Shown here: positions 41,546 through 49,640 of the stretch, piece after piece | How positions within the stretch are numbered: the stretch's first letter is position 1 | Layout: the number at the start of each line of letters is the position of its first letter | DNA from: an uncultured Prevotellaceae bacterium | GTDB lineage: Bacteria; Bacteroidota; Bacteroidia; Bacteroidales; Bacteroidaceae | Reading direction: 5' to 3' | Length of the DNA: 64,000 nucleotides | NCBI GenBank assembly: GCA_947165505.1 | Contig: CAMVAT010000001.1 | Location: 1-64,000, forward strand | Program-made: the position numbers and the translations under genes | The notes under the pieces: generated by a model | Seen by the model: only the letters and a program-made list of their open reading frames with translations | Told to the model about the DNA's origin: nothing | Database searches by the model: none

Positions 41546-42478
41546 TTAAAGGTTCTCAAAATTACGCACGTCGTCATCGAGCGATATCAACGACTCTTTC
41601 TCCTCGGCAGAGCCATACATATACCCCGCCCCGAAGAGTAAGACGGAGAGGCACAGAAACGCCACCCAGAACTCCAGCGCCGAAAGGAAAGCCCGAATGA
41701 CCTGCATGAGAAGGGGCGAGAGGCCGTTCTTATCAATCAGATTAGACAACCACACGACCAAGACCTCTCCCAGCGTGTGCGATGCGCCCCTGAGAAACAG
41801 CATGATGAACATCAACCCTGCCGTGGTCATGAGCAGAGCGCCCCAATATTTAAAGCCCAGATGCAAGGCATGCGTTTCAGACGAGTATGCCCGAGAGACG
41901 CGGTCCTTTTGCCATATTTGCCCCACGGGCGCCATGAGCGCCATGGGCAGAGTGACCAACAGCAGCACGAGCTGCCAAAACGCTCCGAGTTGCGAAATCA
42001 AATAAAACACGCTGGTGACGGTGAGAGACATCATCAGCCCGAAAGGCCACTGCCTGCCGAGAGCTGCCCGCACCTCGCTCCACGGTATCGCATCGAGCCG
42101 CCGCGCATCGTTCTCATACAGATACATCATTGTGCCAGTGGCCGTATAGAGAATCAGGAACACCGCCGCCACCATCACCATGGCCAGCGAGAACAGTGGT
42201 TCGCCCCTCAACGAAAACCCCATCAGCATCTCTAAGAGATTGACTTCGTCGGTCATGCCGAACATATACACGGTGTTGCGGGGCAGCGTGTCTAACCACC
42301 CCAGCACCAGACAGAAGGGTATGATGATCCATGCGCACATCCGCAGCCATACCGTGCGGTTCTGGCGCAGGAAGTCGAGCGTGGCGGTGATTCTGTCACC
42401 GGCATCGCGCTGCTTGAAAAACTTAATCTTGGGAGTCTGCAATGGATTCACGGTGACGCTTGACGGGTAAATAGACAT
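41546..42478 (-). CDS. polytopic membrane protein of the MoxR operon
   Basis: From Met at 42478 the product has 310 residues with about six membrane helices (VWLRMCAWIIIPFCLVLGW, LFSLAMVMVAAVFLILY, WPFGLMMSLTVTSVFYL, ALLMTTAGLMFIMLF, FWVAFLCLSVLLFGAG). No enzymatic motif is visible. It overlaps the SpoIIM-like gene by about 56 nt, which is unusually long. The start at 42493 is the alternative. Confidence 0.7.
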   Translation of the reverse strand: MSIYPSSVTVNPLQTPKIKFFKQRDAGDRITATLDFLRQNRTVWLRMCAWIIIPFCLVLGWLDTLPRNTVYMFGMTDEVNLLEMLMGFSLRGEPLFSLAMVMVAAVFLILYTATGTMMYLYENDARRLDAIPWSEVRAALGRQWPFGLMMSLTVTSVFYLISQLGAFWQLVLLLVTLPMALMAPVGQIWQKDRVSRAYSSETHALHLGFKYWGALLMTTAGLMFIMLFLRGASHTLGEVLVVWLSNLIDKNGLSPLLMQVIRAFLSALEFWVAFLCLSVLLFGAGYMYGSAEEKESLISLDDDVRNFENL

Positions 42479-43394
42479 AATAGAACAGCACAAAGAGCAA
42501 GGAGAGCAGGATGACCATCAGGCGCAAGCCATCGGCCACGTGGGTATAACGGGTGAACACACCCTCGATGAAGCCAGCCACGATAAACATGGGCAGGGTG
42601 CTGACGAGTATTTTCACGCCCCTCTTCGCCCCGATCCGGAACGACTCGATGCGGCTGTAGGTGCCCGGAAAGAGCCATCCGTTGCCCATGGCGATGCCGG
42701 CGCCGCCGGCGATGATAATGGCCGACAGTTCGAGCGTGCCGTGCAGCATCATGGCCAGCAGGCAGTCGCCGAGCAGCCCTTGCTGCGCAAAGAAGGTGGC
42801 AAAGGCACCCGCCATCACGCCGTTGTTCATCAGAAAATAGCCCGTGGCAAACGAGGTGAACACACCCGAGGCAAAGACGATGAACGACACCATGATATTA
42901 TTAAAGGTGATGGCGAGAAACATCTCAAAGGGCGGTTCGCCGCTATATACAGCCATCGGTTCGCCAGCAGCTATATTTTCAATCGTCATGTCCATATAGC
43001 TGTCGCCCAAGATGTTGCGCACATACTCCTCGCCGCCCAACGCCGTGAACACTCCCAAGAGGATCGACACCAAGAAGATGATGAGCGACAGCCGCAGTTC
43101 CTTGCGTCCTCCATAGACAGCCAGAGGCACCTCGTGTGTCCAGAAGGTGAGCAACCTGTGCCACCGTTCACGCTTATGATGATACAGCTCGCCGTGCAGC
43201 ATCACCGCCAGATTATTCAGATAGGTGGTGACCCGCGAATTAGGATAGTGCGTCTGTGCGTAGGCGAGGTCGGCAGTCACGGTGGTATAAGCCTCGACCA
43301 ACTCATCGGGACCGGTGTTGGAGAAATCGAACGTGCGGCGTTCCACCATTCTCCACTTCTCTTTATTTTGCCTGATAAAGATTGCCTCTTTCAT
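42423..43394 (-). CDS. SpoIIM/stage II sporulation protein M-like membrane protein
   Basis: The 323-residue protein has a cytoplasmic start (MKEAIFIRQNKEKWRMVERR) and a SpoIIM-type membrane domain of about five helices, with NNIMVSFIVFASGVFTSFATGYFLMNNGVMAGAF and HGTLELSAIIIAGGAGIAMG. The HGTLEL motif is conserved in the family. Non-sporulating Bacteroidetes carry it in MoxR/RDD clusters, where it may help envelope integrity. It is the first gene of the six-gene operon and shares its promoter zone with the RDD gene. Confidence 0.83.
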   Translation of the reverse strand: MKEAIFIRQNKEKWRMVERRTFDFSNTGPDELVEAYTTVTADLAYAQTHYPNSRVTTYLNNLAVMLHGELYHHKRERWHRLLTFWTHEVPLAVYGGRKELRLSLIIFLVSILLGVFTALGGEEYVRNILGDSYMDMTIENIAAGEPMAVYSGEPPFEMFLAITFNNIMVSFIVFASGVFTSFATGYFLMNNGVMAGAFATFFAQQGLLGDCLLAMMLHGTLELSAIIIAGGAGIAMGNGWLFPGTYSRIESFRIGAKRGVKILVSTLPMFIVAGFIEGVFTRYTHVADGLRLMVILLSLLFVLFYYVYLPVKRHRESIADSQD

Positions 43395-43444
43395 GCTATA
43401 TCCATCACCAGAGGGGTGTGTGAATCAGAAAAAAACGGTTAAAC

Positions 43445-43476
43445 GTTGCAAAAGTAATGAAAAATGCTTATTTTTG
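43445..43476 (+). promoter_or_regulatory. RDD gene promoter (overlaps the opposing one)
   Basis: GTTG (43445-43448), 20 nt and TATTTTTG (43469-43476). The leader is about 20 nt. Confidence 0.65.
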
Positions 43477-43480
43477 CAAA
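43449..43480 (-). promoter_or_regulatory. SpoIIM-MoxR operon promoter
   Basis: TTTG (43477-43480), 20 nt and TACTTTTG (43449-43456) on the minus strand. It lies on almost the same bases as the RDD promoter. Confidence 0.68.
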
Positions 43481-43503
43481 CAAATTACCCAAAAAGCGAC
43501 AAG

Positions 43504-44244
43504 ATGGCTCAAACAAATATCATCACAGGTCAATACGTCAGGCTCAACATGACGGCGGCAAGCGTTCTCTCACGCATCACCGCTTGGATTCTCGATGCGG
43601 TGATCATGGGCACCTTTGCCGTGCTGATGTACACGCTCATATTCCTCATCGCCTTAGGGTCTCGGACTTATTCCCCGGCCATCATGTTCTTCATTATTCT
43701 CTTCATCACCGCGCCTTCGCTGCTCTACCCCTTCATCTGCGAGAAATATTTCAAGGGGCAGACCATCGGCAAGAGGGTCATGAACATACGGGTGGTGAAC
43801 CTGGACGGATCGCGCCCCACTACGGGCCAACTGCTGCTGCGCTGGCTGCTGCTGCTCGTGGATGGTGTGATGTTGGGAAGCAGTGTCGGCCTGCTGTCGA
43901 TTATCTTCACGCGCAACAGCCAGCGGCTGGGCGACCTGGCCGCCGGCACCACCGTGGTGCGTACGCGCGACTACACCTCCACCAACATCCGCCTGTACGA
44001 CTTCAATTACAACGACCCCAACTACCGCCCCTTCTACCGCGAGGCCGTCAACCTGACGTGGCGGCAGGTGGAGACCATCGCCAACGTGCTGCACTCCTAT
44101 CAAGTGTCAAACCGCCGCGACAGTCTCATCCCCGCTTTGGCTCAGAAGGTGCAAGGCATCTTGGGAGTGCGCCCGGTGATGCCTCCCGCACAATTCCTGC
44201 AGACCATCGTCAACGACTACTATTATTACGATGTGAAGAAATAA
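43504..44244 (+). CDS. RDD family membrane protein
   Basis: From the ATG at 43504 the product has 246 residues. An RDD domain has LSRITAWILDAVIMGT with the Arg/Asp pair in the first helix, and QTIGKRVMNIRVVN. A third helix (LLLRWLLLLVDGVMLG) and the final QRLGDLAAGTTVVRTRD follow. The C-terminal part is soluble. RDD proteins are transporters or ion-tolerance factors; here it accompanies the SpoIIM-MoxR operon. Confidence 0.88.
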   Translation: MAQTNIITGQYVRLNMTAASVLSRITAWILDAVIMGTFAVLMYTLIFLIALGSRTYSPAIMFFIILFITAPSLLYPFICEKYFKGQTIGKRVMNIRVVNLDGSRPTTGQLLLRWLLLLVDGVMLGSSVGLLSIIFTRNSQRLGDLAAGTTVVRTRDYTSTNIRLYDFNYNDPNYRPFYREAVNLTWRQVETIANVLHSYQVSNRRDSLIPALAQKVQGILGVRPVMPPAQFLQTIVNDYYYYDVKK

Positions 44245-44249
44245 GGAAT

Positions 44250-44313
44250 TCAAGTCTTTAAAGTAGTTAAGTAGCCAGAGGTCAAGCAGTTAAGCCGACA
44301 CTCAGTCAATGAG
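44250..44313. repeat. 64-bp dispersed repeat, copy 2
   Basis: A gap-free match (54 of 64) to 28533-28596. Its end overlaps the last codons of the UxaA-like gene on the other strand. Confidence 0.8.
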
Positions 44314-45487
44314 TTCGCATACAATGAAAAGACTTATAGCCCAGTGAGTATTCGCGGTGACCCAACGCCTCTGATTTGGTGGGTTGCCCGGAGGCCGTCT
44401 CTTGTATGCACTTGAGCAACAGGTCGCGGATGTCGCAGTACGAGAGATTCTTGGTGACAATGTCGCCGGCATTGATGTCCATATCGTCTGTCATGTGTTG
44501 GAACGTGGCAGGGTTCGCACAAACTTTTACCACCGGCGATATGGCGGAGCCTGCCACAGAACCGCACCCCGTAGTGTAGAGTATCAGATGGCAGCCGCAG
44601 GCGATCATCTCCATAATCTCGGCATTGTCGTTGATGTTGGGGAAACCCCATCGGGCCTCGCCGTCGGGCACAACGTCCATCATCCACAGTCCGGGCTTGG
44701 AGGGCGGACATGCCGGGTACGTCAGTCCCTGTATGCTGTGCGAGCCGCTCTTGCAGTAGGAGCCCAACGACTTTTCCTCTATAGTGGTCAGGCCTCCTGT
44801 GGCATTACCAGCCGAGAAACTGTCGTGTCCCATCTGTTTGTAGTATTTGTCGGCCTTCACGATGCAGTTGTAGAGCCGCGTGCCCAATTCGGGGTTGTCG
44901 GCACGATCGCGAAGCAGTGACTCACAGCCGATGAGCTCGCCCGGCTCCTCGAAGATGCAAGTGGCTCCATGACCGACGAGCCAGTCGAAGGTGCTGCCTA
45001 CAGAGGGATTGGCCGTAATGCCGCTATAACCATCCGAGCCACCACAGACCGTGCCTATCATGAGGTCGGCCCAACCGATATCCACCTGGGGCGTGTCTGC
45101 TATCTGACGGAGGAAAGCGCCCGCCACGCGGATACCCTTATCGATGGAGGGAAGGGTGCCGCCTTCTTCCTGTATGACGATGAGCGAGGCAGGGCGCCCG
45201 CTCTCCCTGATATCTTGCAAGAGCCGTTCGCGCTGGAAGTTCTCACAACCCAGCGACAACAGCAACACGGCACCCACATTGGGATGCGTACATAACTGCC
45301 GCATCATCATTTCGGCATAATCATTGGGTGCGCAACCGCTGAACCCTATCAAGTGTACCTCCTCCTGTTGATAGTGCCAGGCGATGCGGGCAGCCACGTG
45401 GTGGGCACACTCAACCAGATAACTGACCAGCACCACATTGCGGATGCCTTTCCGGCCATCCTTACGCAAGAACCCTCTCATGACCAT
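44306..45487 (-). CDS. UxaA/GarD family dehydratase, C-terminal-type protein
   Basis: The 393-residue product matches the large domain of altronate/galactarate dehydratases. Segments include GIRNVVLVSYLVEC, GCAPNDYAEMMMRQLCTHPNVGAVLLLSLGCENFQ, and CGGSDGYSGITANPSVG. GCESLLRDRADNPE-like sequence and TTGCGSVAGSAISPVVKVC follow. Iron-binding Cys and His residues are in these stretches. The small SAF-type partner domain present in UxaA or SuyA is absent here and not encoded next to it. It probably dehydrates a sugar acid. It overlaps the enolase-type gene by 10 nt. Confidence 0.85.
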   Translation of the reverse strand: MVMRGFLRKDGRKGIRNVVLVSYLVECAHHVAARIAWHYQQEEVHLIGFSGCAPNDYAEMMMRQLCTHPNVGAVLLLSLGCENFQRERLLQDIRESGRPASLIVIQEEGGTLPSIDKGIRVAGAFLRQIADTPQVDIGWADLMIGTVCGGSDGYSGITANPSVGSTFDWLVGHGATCIFEEPGELIGCESLLRDRADNPELGTRLYNCIVKADKYYKQMGHDSFSAGNATGGLTTIEEKSLGSYCKSGSHSIQGLTYPACPPSKPGLWMMDVVPDGEARWGFPNINDNAEIMEMIACGCHLILYTTGCGSVAGSAISPVVKVCANPATFQHMTDDMDINAGDIVTKNLSYCDIRDLLLKCIQETASGQPTKSEALGHREYSLGYKSFHCMRTH

Positions 45488-46608
45488 TCCAAAAATTTAT
45501 ACGACACACAGTTGTCGTGAATGAGCTCCCAATCGAGTTCCACACCAATACCCGGTGCCTTGGGAACGACGATGTTGCCCTCGGCTGTGATGGGCAGCAA
45601 TCCCTTCATGGGGAACTGGAAATCTTCTTCGGGAACGAAATATTCAAACCACTTACAATTACGGATGGCACACGACACATGCAGGTTGACGACGTCCATG
45701 AAGTTCATGGTCGTGGTATGTATCTCACAATTCAGTCCGAAACTCTCCGCCAGATGGGCAATCTTCATCGTGCCCGTGATGCCGCATTTCCACGATACAT
45801 CGGCACGCACGATATCAGCCGCCTTCTGACTGATGACTTGTGCCACGCCCCAATGGCAGCCTCTTGTGGTCTCTGTGGCTGCGACAGGGATGTCGAGGGC
45901 CTTGCACAGTTCGGTATATTTATAGAGTTCAAAATCCCTGAAGGGCTCCTCCAGCCAGATGTAGTTCAGCCGCTCCAACTGGCGCCCCACTTTGATGGCC
46001 TCGTCGAGCGTGTATTCAGCCACGGGGTCGCTCATCAGTCCGAAATGGTCGCCTACGGCCCTGCGCAGATTCTCGTGTATGCGCATGTCTGTCTCAATGG
46101 GACCTGGAGGATGCACTTTGTAGCATTTGATGCCCCGCTCCTGATAATAGAGTGCTTCGTCGATGTACTCCTGTTCAGATGTGTGAAACAGGCCGCTGGC
46201 ATAGACAGGCAACTGCTCGCGATAGGCTCCCAGATATTGGTATAGCGGCAGTCCCGCGGCCTTGGCGCAGATGTCCCAAAGAGCCACATCGACGGGACCG
46301 GGCAGATAGACGGGGAAGAAGGTCAGATGGCGGTCGATGTTCCATAACTCTTGCCATATCTTCTCTCTGTCGTAAGGCGACCGGCCAAGCACCACCGGGG
46401 CGATATTATCCATGATATAAGCCTCTGTGACATGGCCCGAGCGTGCCGCCAAGGCTGTGGCCAACCCCTCAATGCCGGTGTCGGTGGTGAGCTTGAGCAC
46501 CAGCACGTCCCAGTCCATAGCGCTCTTGCCTTTTCGTTTGTCGTCGAACAGGCACTTCTCTCTGCGCACCCACCATGTTTCTACCTTTTTTATAATCATC
46601 TTATTCAA
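45478..46608 (-). CDS. enolase-superfamily sugar-acid dehydratase (mandelate racemase group)
   Basis: The 376-residue protein has the N-terminal capping domain and a C-terminal TIM barrel. Likely active-site residues are KVH in CYKVHPPG, the metal ligands Asp (MSDPVAEY), Glu (WLEEPFRDF) and Glu (AATETTRG), and the catalytic His in CEIHTTTMN. The set fits an acid-sugar dehydratase such as those for fuconate, galactonate or mannonate. The substrate is not determined. It overlaps the carrier gene by 8 nt in the operon. Confidence 0.87.
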   Translation of the reverse strand: MNKMIIKKVETWWVRREKCLFDDKRKGKSAMDWDVLVLKLTTDTGIEGLATALAARSGHVTEAYIMDNIAPVVLGRSPYDREKIWQELWNIDRHLTFFPVYLPGPVDVALWDICAKAAGLPLYQYLGAYREQLPVYASGLFHTSEQEYIDEALYYQERGIKCYKVHPPGPIETDMRIHENLRRAVGDHFGLMSDPVAEYTLDEAIKVGRQLERLNYIWLEEPFRDFELYKYTELCKALDIPVAATETTRGCHWGVAQVISQKAADIVRADVSWKCGITGTMKIAHLAESFGLNCEIHTTTMNFMDVVNLHVSCAIRNCKWFEYFVPEEDFQFPMKGLLPITAEGNIVVPKAPGIGVELDWELIHDNCVSYKFLEWS

Positions 46609-47866
46609 ATTTTATTTGTCTGATTGGAACGAAGAGCTTCAGCGTGAGCCAAGCCAGCAAATACATCGTACTGGCCAGCATGAAGATGGTGGTGTAACTG
46701 CCCGTCCATTCCAGGATGAGCCCCACGAACGATGAGGCCAGCGCACCGCCCACGGCACCGCCCACACTGCTGATGCCCGTCATTGACGCCACCACCTGTT
46801 TAGGATAGACATCCGACACGATGGTGAAGATATTCGATGCCCATGCCTGGTGGGCGCTGGTGGCCAATCCGATGATCAGCACCACGACCCAAATGTTATG
46901 GATATATGGCACCGCATTGAGAGGAAGCACCAACAGGGCAAAGAGCAGGATGGTGGTTTTGCGGGCGAAATCAAGCGAACGCCCGAGGCGGACGAACCGC
47001 GATGACACATGTCCGCCATAGATGCCGCCGATGCTCGACATGGTGTAGATAATGATCAGGGGCAGGACTGTGGACTTCAGGTCCACGCCATGCACCTTGT
47101 TCAGGTAGTCTGGTGTCCAAAACAAGAAGAACCACCACACCCAGTCGGTGACAAAGCGGGAAAAGAGGATGGCATAAGTCTGGCGATGACGGAACAACTC
47201 GCCCCAGGATACCGCGCGGCCCTGAGGCACTTCCGCCTCTTCCTCGCCACCATCTTTCGAACGGATATACTCCAGTTCGGCTGCATTCACTTTGGGATTT
47301 TTCTCGGGAGCCTTGTAGATGGCCCACCACGCAACGACCCAGATGAATCCCAACAAGCCCGTGACGACAAAAGCCCACTGCCAGCCCCATTGCAGCGTGA
47401 TGGCCGTCACGATGACCGGTGCGATGATGGCGCCTATCGTAGTGCCGGAGTTAAACAAGCCTGTGGCGAAAGCACGGTCGCGTTTGGGGAACCACTCGGC
47501 TATGACCTTGACGGCGGCGGGGAAGTTGCCGGCCTCGCCCAACCCCAAGACTGCACGGGCGGCGCCAAAGCCCGTCACCGAGCGGACGGCTGCATGCATG
47601 AGGGCGCCCAGGCTCCATACAATGATGGCGATGGAGTAGCCTATCTTGCTCCCGAACTTGTCGAGCATCCGCCCGCAAGCAAGCATTCCGATGCCGTAAG
47701 CCACCTGAAAAGCCGTCACGATATACCCATAGTCGGCCTCCGACCATCCCAGGTCGTCCTGTATGTAAGGTTTCAGCAAGCCGATCACCTGGCGGTCGAT
47801 ATAATTGATGGTGGTGGCAAAGAAAATCAGCGCCACCACAGTCCACCTGACGTTTGTGCGTTTCAT
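46601..47866 (-). CDS. MFS transporter, hexuronate (ExuT) type
   Basis: The 421-residue inner-membrane carrier has twelve predicted helices. Family signatures are TINYIDRQVIGLLKPYIQDDLGWSEADYG, ACGRMLDKFGSKIGY (loop 2-3), and LGLGEAGNFPAAVKVIAEWFPKRDRAFATGLFNSG. This is the anion:cation symporter subgroup that takes up glucuronate, galacturonate or related acids. It supports a sugar-acid substrate for the operon. It follows the SDR gene by 3 nt. Confidence 0.9.
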   Translation of the reverse strand: MKRTNVRWTVVALIFFATTINYIDRQVIGLLKPYIQDDLGWSEADYGYIVTAFQVAYGIGMLACGRMLDKFGSKIGYSIAIIVWSLGALMHAAVRSVTGFGAARAVLGLGEAGNFPAAVKVIAEWFPKRDRAFATGLFNSGTTIGAIIAPVIVTAITLQWGWQWAFVVTGLLGFIWVVAWWAIYKAPEKNPKVNAAELEYIRSKDGGEEEAEVPQGRAVSWGELFRHRQTYAILFSRFVTDWVWWFFLFWTPDYLNKVHGVDLKSTVLPLIIIYTMSSIGGIYGGHVSSRFVRLGRSLDFARKTTILLFALLVLPLNAVPYIHNIWVVVLIIGLATSAHQAWASNIFTIVSDVYPKQVVASMTGISSVGGAVGGALASSFVGLILEWTGSYTTIFMLASTMYLLAWLTLKLFVPIRQIKFE

Positions 47867-47869
47867 GCC

Positions 47870-48622
47870 TTAAAAAGATTCTGACGCACCGGCGTCAACA
47901 GGTAAGAACACGCCATTCACATATCCGCCGGCAGGCGAGGCCAGATAGAGGGCGGCATAGCCGATGTCTTCGGGCTGTCCGAAATATTTCATGGGGATGC
48001 GGCGCATAATATTGGCTTTGCGCTGCGGGTCAGTGTCGATGGCCTTATGGAGCATGGGGGTGTCGATCCACCCCGGGGCGATGGTGTTCACACGTATGCC
48101 CTTGTGTGAGAGGTCGGCCACCAGACTGCGCTGCAAGCCAAGGATGGCCGACTTGGCAGTGGTATATGCCACCACCTGCTGCATGCCCATGATGGCCGTC
48201 ATCGAACTGATCAGGATGATGCTCCCCTTCCCTTTCTCCACCATCAACTTGGCAAACTCCCGGCTGAGGGCAAAGACGCTCATCACATGCACATTCAGCA
48301 CATTGAGGAACTCTTCGTCCGTCACATCGAGAGCCCATTTTTTCAAATGGACACCAGCACAGTTGACCAGGATGTCTATTGTTCCTATTTCCTTGACTAA
48401 TTGGGGTATCTCGGCCAGGCGGGTGACGTCGAAGGCGCGAATGGAGCAACGCTCGCCCAACTGCTGCTGAGCCTGTCGCAGTTTCTCTTCGTTGCGCCCG
48501 ATAATCACCACCTCCGCACCCGCTTCTATAAACACTTTGGCGATGCCCAGCCCCAGTCCGCTGCCACCGCCTGTCACTACGGCACGTTGGTTGTCCAACC
48601 TGAATGCATCCATCATTTTCAT
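47870..48622 (-). CDS. SDR family oxidoreductase
   Basis: The 250-residue dehydrogenase from Met at 48622 has the cofactor motif TGGGSGLGLG (about 13-22), NCAG (about 88-91), catalytic Ser in LISSMTAIMG and YTTAK (Tyr-x3-Lys). The arrangement resembles KduD and other sugar-acid dehydrogenases of the classical SDR type. It probably oxidises a keto-deoxy sugar acid made by one of the dehydratases. An earlier ATG at 48646 would overlap the RraA-like gene by 14 nt and is the alternative start. Confidence 0.87.
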   Translation of the reverse strand: MKMMDAFRLDNQRAVVTGGGSGLGLGIAKVFIEAGAEVVIIGRNEEKLRQAQQQLGERCSIRAFDVTRLAEIPQLVKEIGTIDILVNCAGVHLKKWALDVTDEEFLNVLNVHVMSVFALSREFAKLMVEKGKGSIILISSMTAIMGMQQVVAYTTAKSAILGLQRSLVADLSHKGIRVNTIAPGWIDTPMLHKAIDTDPQRKANIMRRIPMKYFGQPEDIGYAALYLASPAGGYVNGVFLPVDAGASESF

Positions 48623-48632
48623 AGCATAAGAT

Positions 48633-49328
48633 TTACATGATTCCAAATTTGTTGAAAGCCTCGACGGTGCTCATGCCCTGCTCGAGAGCCTGCTTCACTT
48701 GTTTCTCGCCCCGGGCTTTTTCGATAGCGCCGGCAAAGGCCTCCTCTTCCGCTTCCCGAGGTACGATGATGACGCCATCCAGGTCGCCAAACACGATGTC
48801 GCCCGGATTCACTTTGATTCCTCCAAACTCAATGGGCACGCGATAATCTATCACTTTTCCACGCGGGCCTTGGTCCTGTGCGTATGTCCCCTGTGAAAAG
48901 ACAGGGAAATTGAGGCGCAGAATCTCGTTGGTGTCACGCGAGAAGCCATCGACCACGGCTCCAGCGGCGCCGATGGCGATGGCGCGTGTGCTCATCAGTC
49001 CGCCCCATAAAGCATAACGGGGAGAAGAACCTGAACAGATATACACTTCGCCTGCTTGCAATTGGTCGAGAGCCTCGAACATGATACCGAAAGGCTTGCG
49101 CATCACGTCGAGCCGGGTGTCCTGTTGGCGCTCCGCAAAGACATCAGCCTCCAAAACAGGCATTGCCCGCCCAATTACGATCATGTCACGCCGCAAGGGC
49201 TTGATGCCCGGCGGAAGGAACTGGTGAAGATAGCCCATCTTGTCCAACACGTCGCCAACCAAGGCCGTGAATAGTTCGGTACGAGCTATTTTAAACAATT
49301 CCTCGTCGTCTTTCCATAATGTAGTCAT
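48633..49328 (-). CDS. RraA-like / HMG-aldolase family protein
   Basis: The 231-residue protein belongs to the RraA-like family, which includes class II aldolases and decarboxylases acting on 4-hydroxy-2-oxo acids, and the RNase E regulator RraA. The conserved core is GEVYICSGSSPRYALWGGLMSTRAIAIGAAGAVVDGFSRD, split over residues about 95-140. The substrate Arg and Asp are in FSRD, and the metal site is in GDIVFGDLDGVIIVPRE. As the first gene of a sugar-acid operon, an aldolase function is more likely than RNase control. Confidence 0.85.
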   Translation of the reverse strand: MTTLWKDDEELFKIARTELFTALVGDVLDKMGYLHQFLPPGIKPLRRDMIVIGRAMPVLEADVFAERQQDTRLDVMRKPFGIMFEALDQLQAGEVYICSGSSPRYALWGGLMSTRAIAIGAAGAVVDGFSRDTNEILRLNFPVFSQGTYAQDQGPRGKVIDYRVPIEFGGIKVNPGDIVFGDLDGVIIVPREAEEEAFAGAIEKARGEKQVKQALEQGMSTVEAFNKFGIM

Positions 49329-49359
49329 TTCTATTTGTTTTAGTGAGATGAATATCGGG

Positions 49360-49391
49360 CAAAGATAATCATTATTCCATTATTCTGCAAA
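49360..49391 (-). promoter_or_regulatory. promoter of the sugar-acid operon
   Basis: TTTG (49388-49391), 20 nt and TATCTTTG (49360-49367) on the minus strand, with a leader of about 25 nt. Confidence 0.8.
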
Positions 49392-49494
49392 TAATAGACG
49401 AAGATTTTTCTGACATCGAAGAAACACCTGTCACAAACCTTGCTATGAACTGCCAGAATGATCTCAACTATCGAATAAGGTTAAAATTGGGCAC

Positions 49495-49518
49495 AAAAAA
49501 AAGGACTCCGCCGAGTCC
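49495..49518 (-). terminator. terminator of the putative sRNA
   Basis: GGACTC/GAGTCC with a GGCG loop, extended by flanking pairs, is followed by T8 on the minus strand. Confidence 0.85.
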
Positions 49519-49556
49519 CAACCTTTGTTAACCTTAAATCTAATACTATGAAAAAC
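49495..49556 (-). ncRNA. putative small RNA of about 60 nt
   Basis: A consensus promoter (49563-49594) is followed by about 35 nt of unpaired AU-rich sequence and then the hairpin GGACTCGGCGGAGTCC with eight U residues. The downstream operon has its own promoter, so this looks like an independent transcript. An attenuated leader for the operon is the alternative. Confidence 0.5.
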
Positions 49557-49562
49557 ACGTTG

Positions 49563-49594
49563 CAAAGATAAGGTGGTTTCAAATTCCCACCAAA
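49563..49594 (-). promoter_or_regulatory. promoter of the putative sRNA
   Basis: TTTG (49591-49594), 20 nt and TATCTTTG (49563-49570) on the minus strand. A GGTGG/CCACC inverted repeat lies between the two boxes. Confidence 0.75.
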
Positions 49595-49640
49595 TCTTTG
49601 CATCAGATTTTTATTCGTAACTTATTTTTCTTGATTTATA

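Larger units (their letters stand above)
49329..49640. other. 312-bp gap with operon promoter and sRNA unit
   Basis: From right to left it carries an sRNA-type promoter, a short transcribed region, a strong terminator, and then a separate promoter for the sugar-acid operon. No protein gene was recognised. Confidence 0.75.

Noticed and set aside
49549..49572. Plus-strand micro-gene reading MKNTLQR
   Set aside because: The seven codons lie over a minus-strand consensus promoter (TATCTTTG), which explains the sequence better.
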